From Lampris incognitus (Eukaryota; Chordata; Actinopteri; Lampriformes; Lampridae): a stretch of 64,000 bases of DNA. Positions 62,918-64,000 of the stretch are shown here, piece after piece. The stretch spans positions 113,234,421 to 113,298,420 of the forward strand of contig NC_079213.1 in NCBI RefSeq assembly GCF_029633865.1, written 5' to 3'. Made by a program: the position numbers and the translations under genes. The stretch's first letter is position 1; every line of letters begins with the position of its first letter. Below the pieces are notes generated by a model. The model saw nothing but the letters and a program-made list of their open reading frames with translations. It was not told where the DNA came from and did not search any database.

Positions 62918-63563
62918 ACTACACTTGTGCGCAGAGCGGATTAGGTAAAATCGCGTGTCGACCTACAGACGTTTTAAAGGGCTAAACAATAGTTACGGCA
63001 AACGTCATGTCAAGTGCAAAACGGTGACAGCACAATAATGAATCCCCGAATAGACAACATTTTGAGATACCCTGAGTAGTTTTGTTTTTTTGTTTACCCC
63101 GAGCGTTTGATAAATTACCTCGGAGGCTGCCATGTTTTTGTACGTTAAACTCAGGCAAAAGAACTGATTCACGCGAGATCGACTCTAGAAACGCCGGCTC
63201 TTAGAGGGACACGTTTATTATCTACGACGTCCCTACGGTTTCCCTGCGCTGAAAGAGCAATTTACGTTAACGTGTTATAAATTACGGAGTCTTTGCTATG
63301 TATGAAGGATCGTAGTTGGTACTACGGCTGCGTATTTTGAACCGGATTTTTTAAGCAGGCATAAAATAGGTCGCCACAGGCGCGGGTCCGGACGAAGGGG
63401 CCTCGCGCTACCGGACAAAAAGGAAGCCGTCGCGGCTGTGGTTTGTTTGTGTCGGTTTTCTCGGACACCGTCTCGTTTTCTACCCCTCACTGAACACGCT
63501 CAAGGAGAATAAAACGACTACTAAGCGGAATCGTGGAGCTGAGGAGTGACTGGAGAGCCAAAC
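62918..63563 (+). promoter_or_regulatory. psmd1 upstream region
   Basis: CpG-containing sequence between the ISL2EU right end and the psmd1 start codon. It is the only space for a promoter on this side. No TATA box is clear. The 5' untranslated region probably lies within 63,400-63,563. Confidence 0.5.
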
Positions 63564-63579
63564 ATGATAACGTCTGCCG
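63564..63579 (+). CDS. psmd1: psmd1 (26S proteasome subunit Rpn2/S1) exon 1, coding part
   Basis: ATG ATA ACG TCT GCC G followed by a GTAGGC donor encodes MITSA and the first base of the next codon. Vertebrate PSMD1 begins MITSAAGIISLLDE, and the human first coding exon also ends after GCC G (from memory). The upstream sequence looks like a CpG-rich promoter and the neighbour to the left is the C2orf72 homologue, the same order as on human chromosome 2q37. PSMD1 is the large scaffold of the proteasome base. The rest of the gene lies past 64,000. The call rests on five residues plus synteny. Confidence 0.72.
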
Positions 63580-63652
63580 GTAGGCGTTAGATAAACTCTT
63601 TTAACCAACTGGTAGCGCTAACCCCGCTAGCTAGCTAGCCACCATTGATTTA

Positions 63653-63661
63653 GCTGAGTCA
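63653..63661 (-). promoter_or_regulatory. possible antioxidant-response / CNC-Maf site in psmd1 intron 1
   Basis: gctgagtca on the plus strand is TGACTCAGC on the minus strand, an exact core for NFE2L1/NFE2L2-Maf factors that raise proteasome gene expression. It lies 74 bp past exon 1. Short motif, so chance is possible. Confidence 0.4.
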
Positions 63662-64000
63662 CACGGGGCGCCGCCGCTACCAGCCAGCCGGTGTTACCAA
63701 TATCGCAGTGTGGCCCGTATTTAGATATTAATGCTATCCTACTTTACTCTGGTACTTTGCTCGCTTACCGTAAAGCCGAGCAGCTCGGCACTTTTGTAAA
63801 GTCTTGCTGGTAAATGTGCCTGCTAAACCTTTGAGTGCTGCACGCTTCATGTCATATTACAAATATTTTAGGGCTAATGTAAAAAAAAAACTTAAGCAGG
63901 GATCCCAACTGTCAAGGACTGTGCTGGAGAGTCTCTGATTTAACTGTCCGGATCAGGGGGGGGGGGGGCAATCTTGTCCAGAAACGGCTGGTGTGGGTGC

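Overview
This window is vertebrate, and very probably teleost, nuclear DNA. It has split genes with GT-AG introns, intron-rich housekeeping genes (OPA1, PSMD1), and a dense load of fish-typical repeats: Rex3 LINEs, tRNA-derived SINEs, L2, Penelope-like, Ty3/gypsy, hAT and ISL2EU elements. No bacterial-type operons, rRNA genes or CRISPR arrays are present.

Left part (1-24.7 kb): the 5' half of opa1 on the minus strand. I could place nine coding exons (1, 2, 3, 4, 5, 5b, 6, 7, 8). Their phases fit exactly and give about 350 residues, from the mitochondrial targeting signal through the transmembrane segment, the proteolytic-processing region and the coiled coil to just before the GTPase domain. 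The rest of the gene lies beyond base 1. Its introns hold SINEs, a large 26-bp minisatellite, a Rex3 fragment, a hAT-like element with an internal AT-rich satellite, and other repeats.

Middle (24.7-43.6 kb): a transposon graveyard with no recognisable host gene. It contains hAT pieces, a probable ISL2EU-type remnant, two abutting Ty3/gypsy fossils plus a third integrase fossil, LINE 3' ends, and a nearly full-length Rex3 inserted with target-site duplication into a Penelope-like 3' region.

Right part (43.6-64 kb): a candidate four-exon plus-strand gene of unknown identity (43,678-47,439); a three-exon homologue of human C2orf72 with a CpG-rich, CRE-bearing promoter (47,867-52,018); a 466-bp palindrome built from ISL2EU-type ends; a 6.8-kb ISL2EU DNA transposon (56,144-62,917) with two convergent genes, one SWIM/YqaJ-type (decayed) and one THAP-DDE transposase (open over three exons); and exon 1 of psmd1 (63,564-63,579). 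The C2orf72-PSMD1 order matches what I recall of the human 2q37 neighbourhood, and the transposon sits between the two.

The genes do not form a pathway. OPA1 acts in mitochondrial inner-membrane fusion, PSMD1 in the 26S proteasome, and C2orf72 has no known function. The points most worth a second look are the proline-rich enlargement of OPA1 exon 5b, a GC-AG intron feeding it, the ISL2EU element with catalytic-position Glu-to-Lys changes in both of its genes, the adjacent palindrome, and a perfect palindrome at an internal Rex3 deletion.
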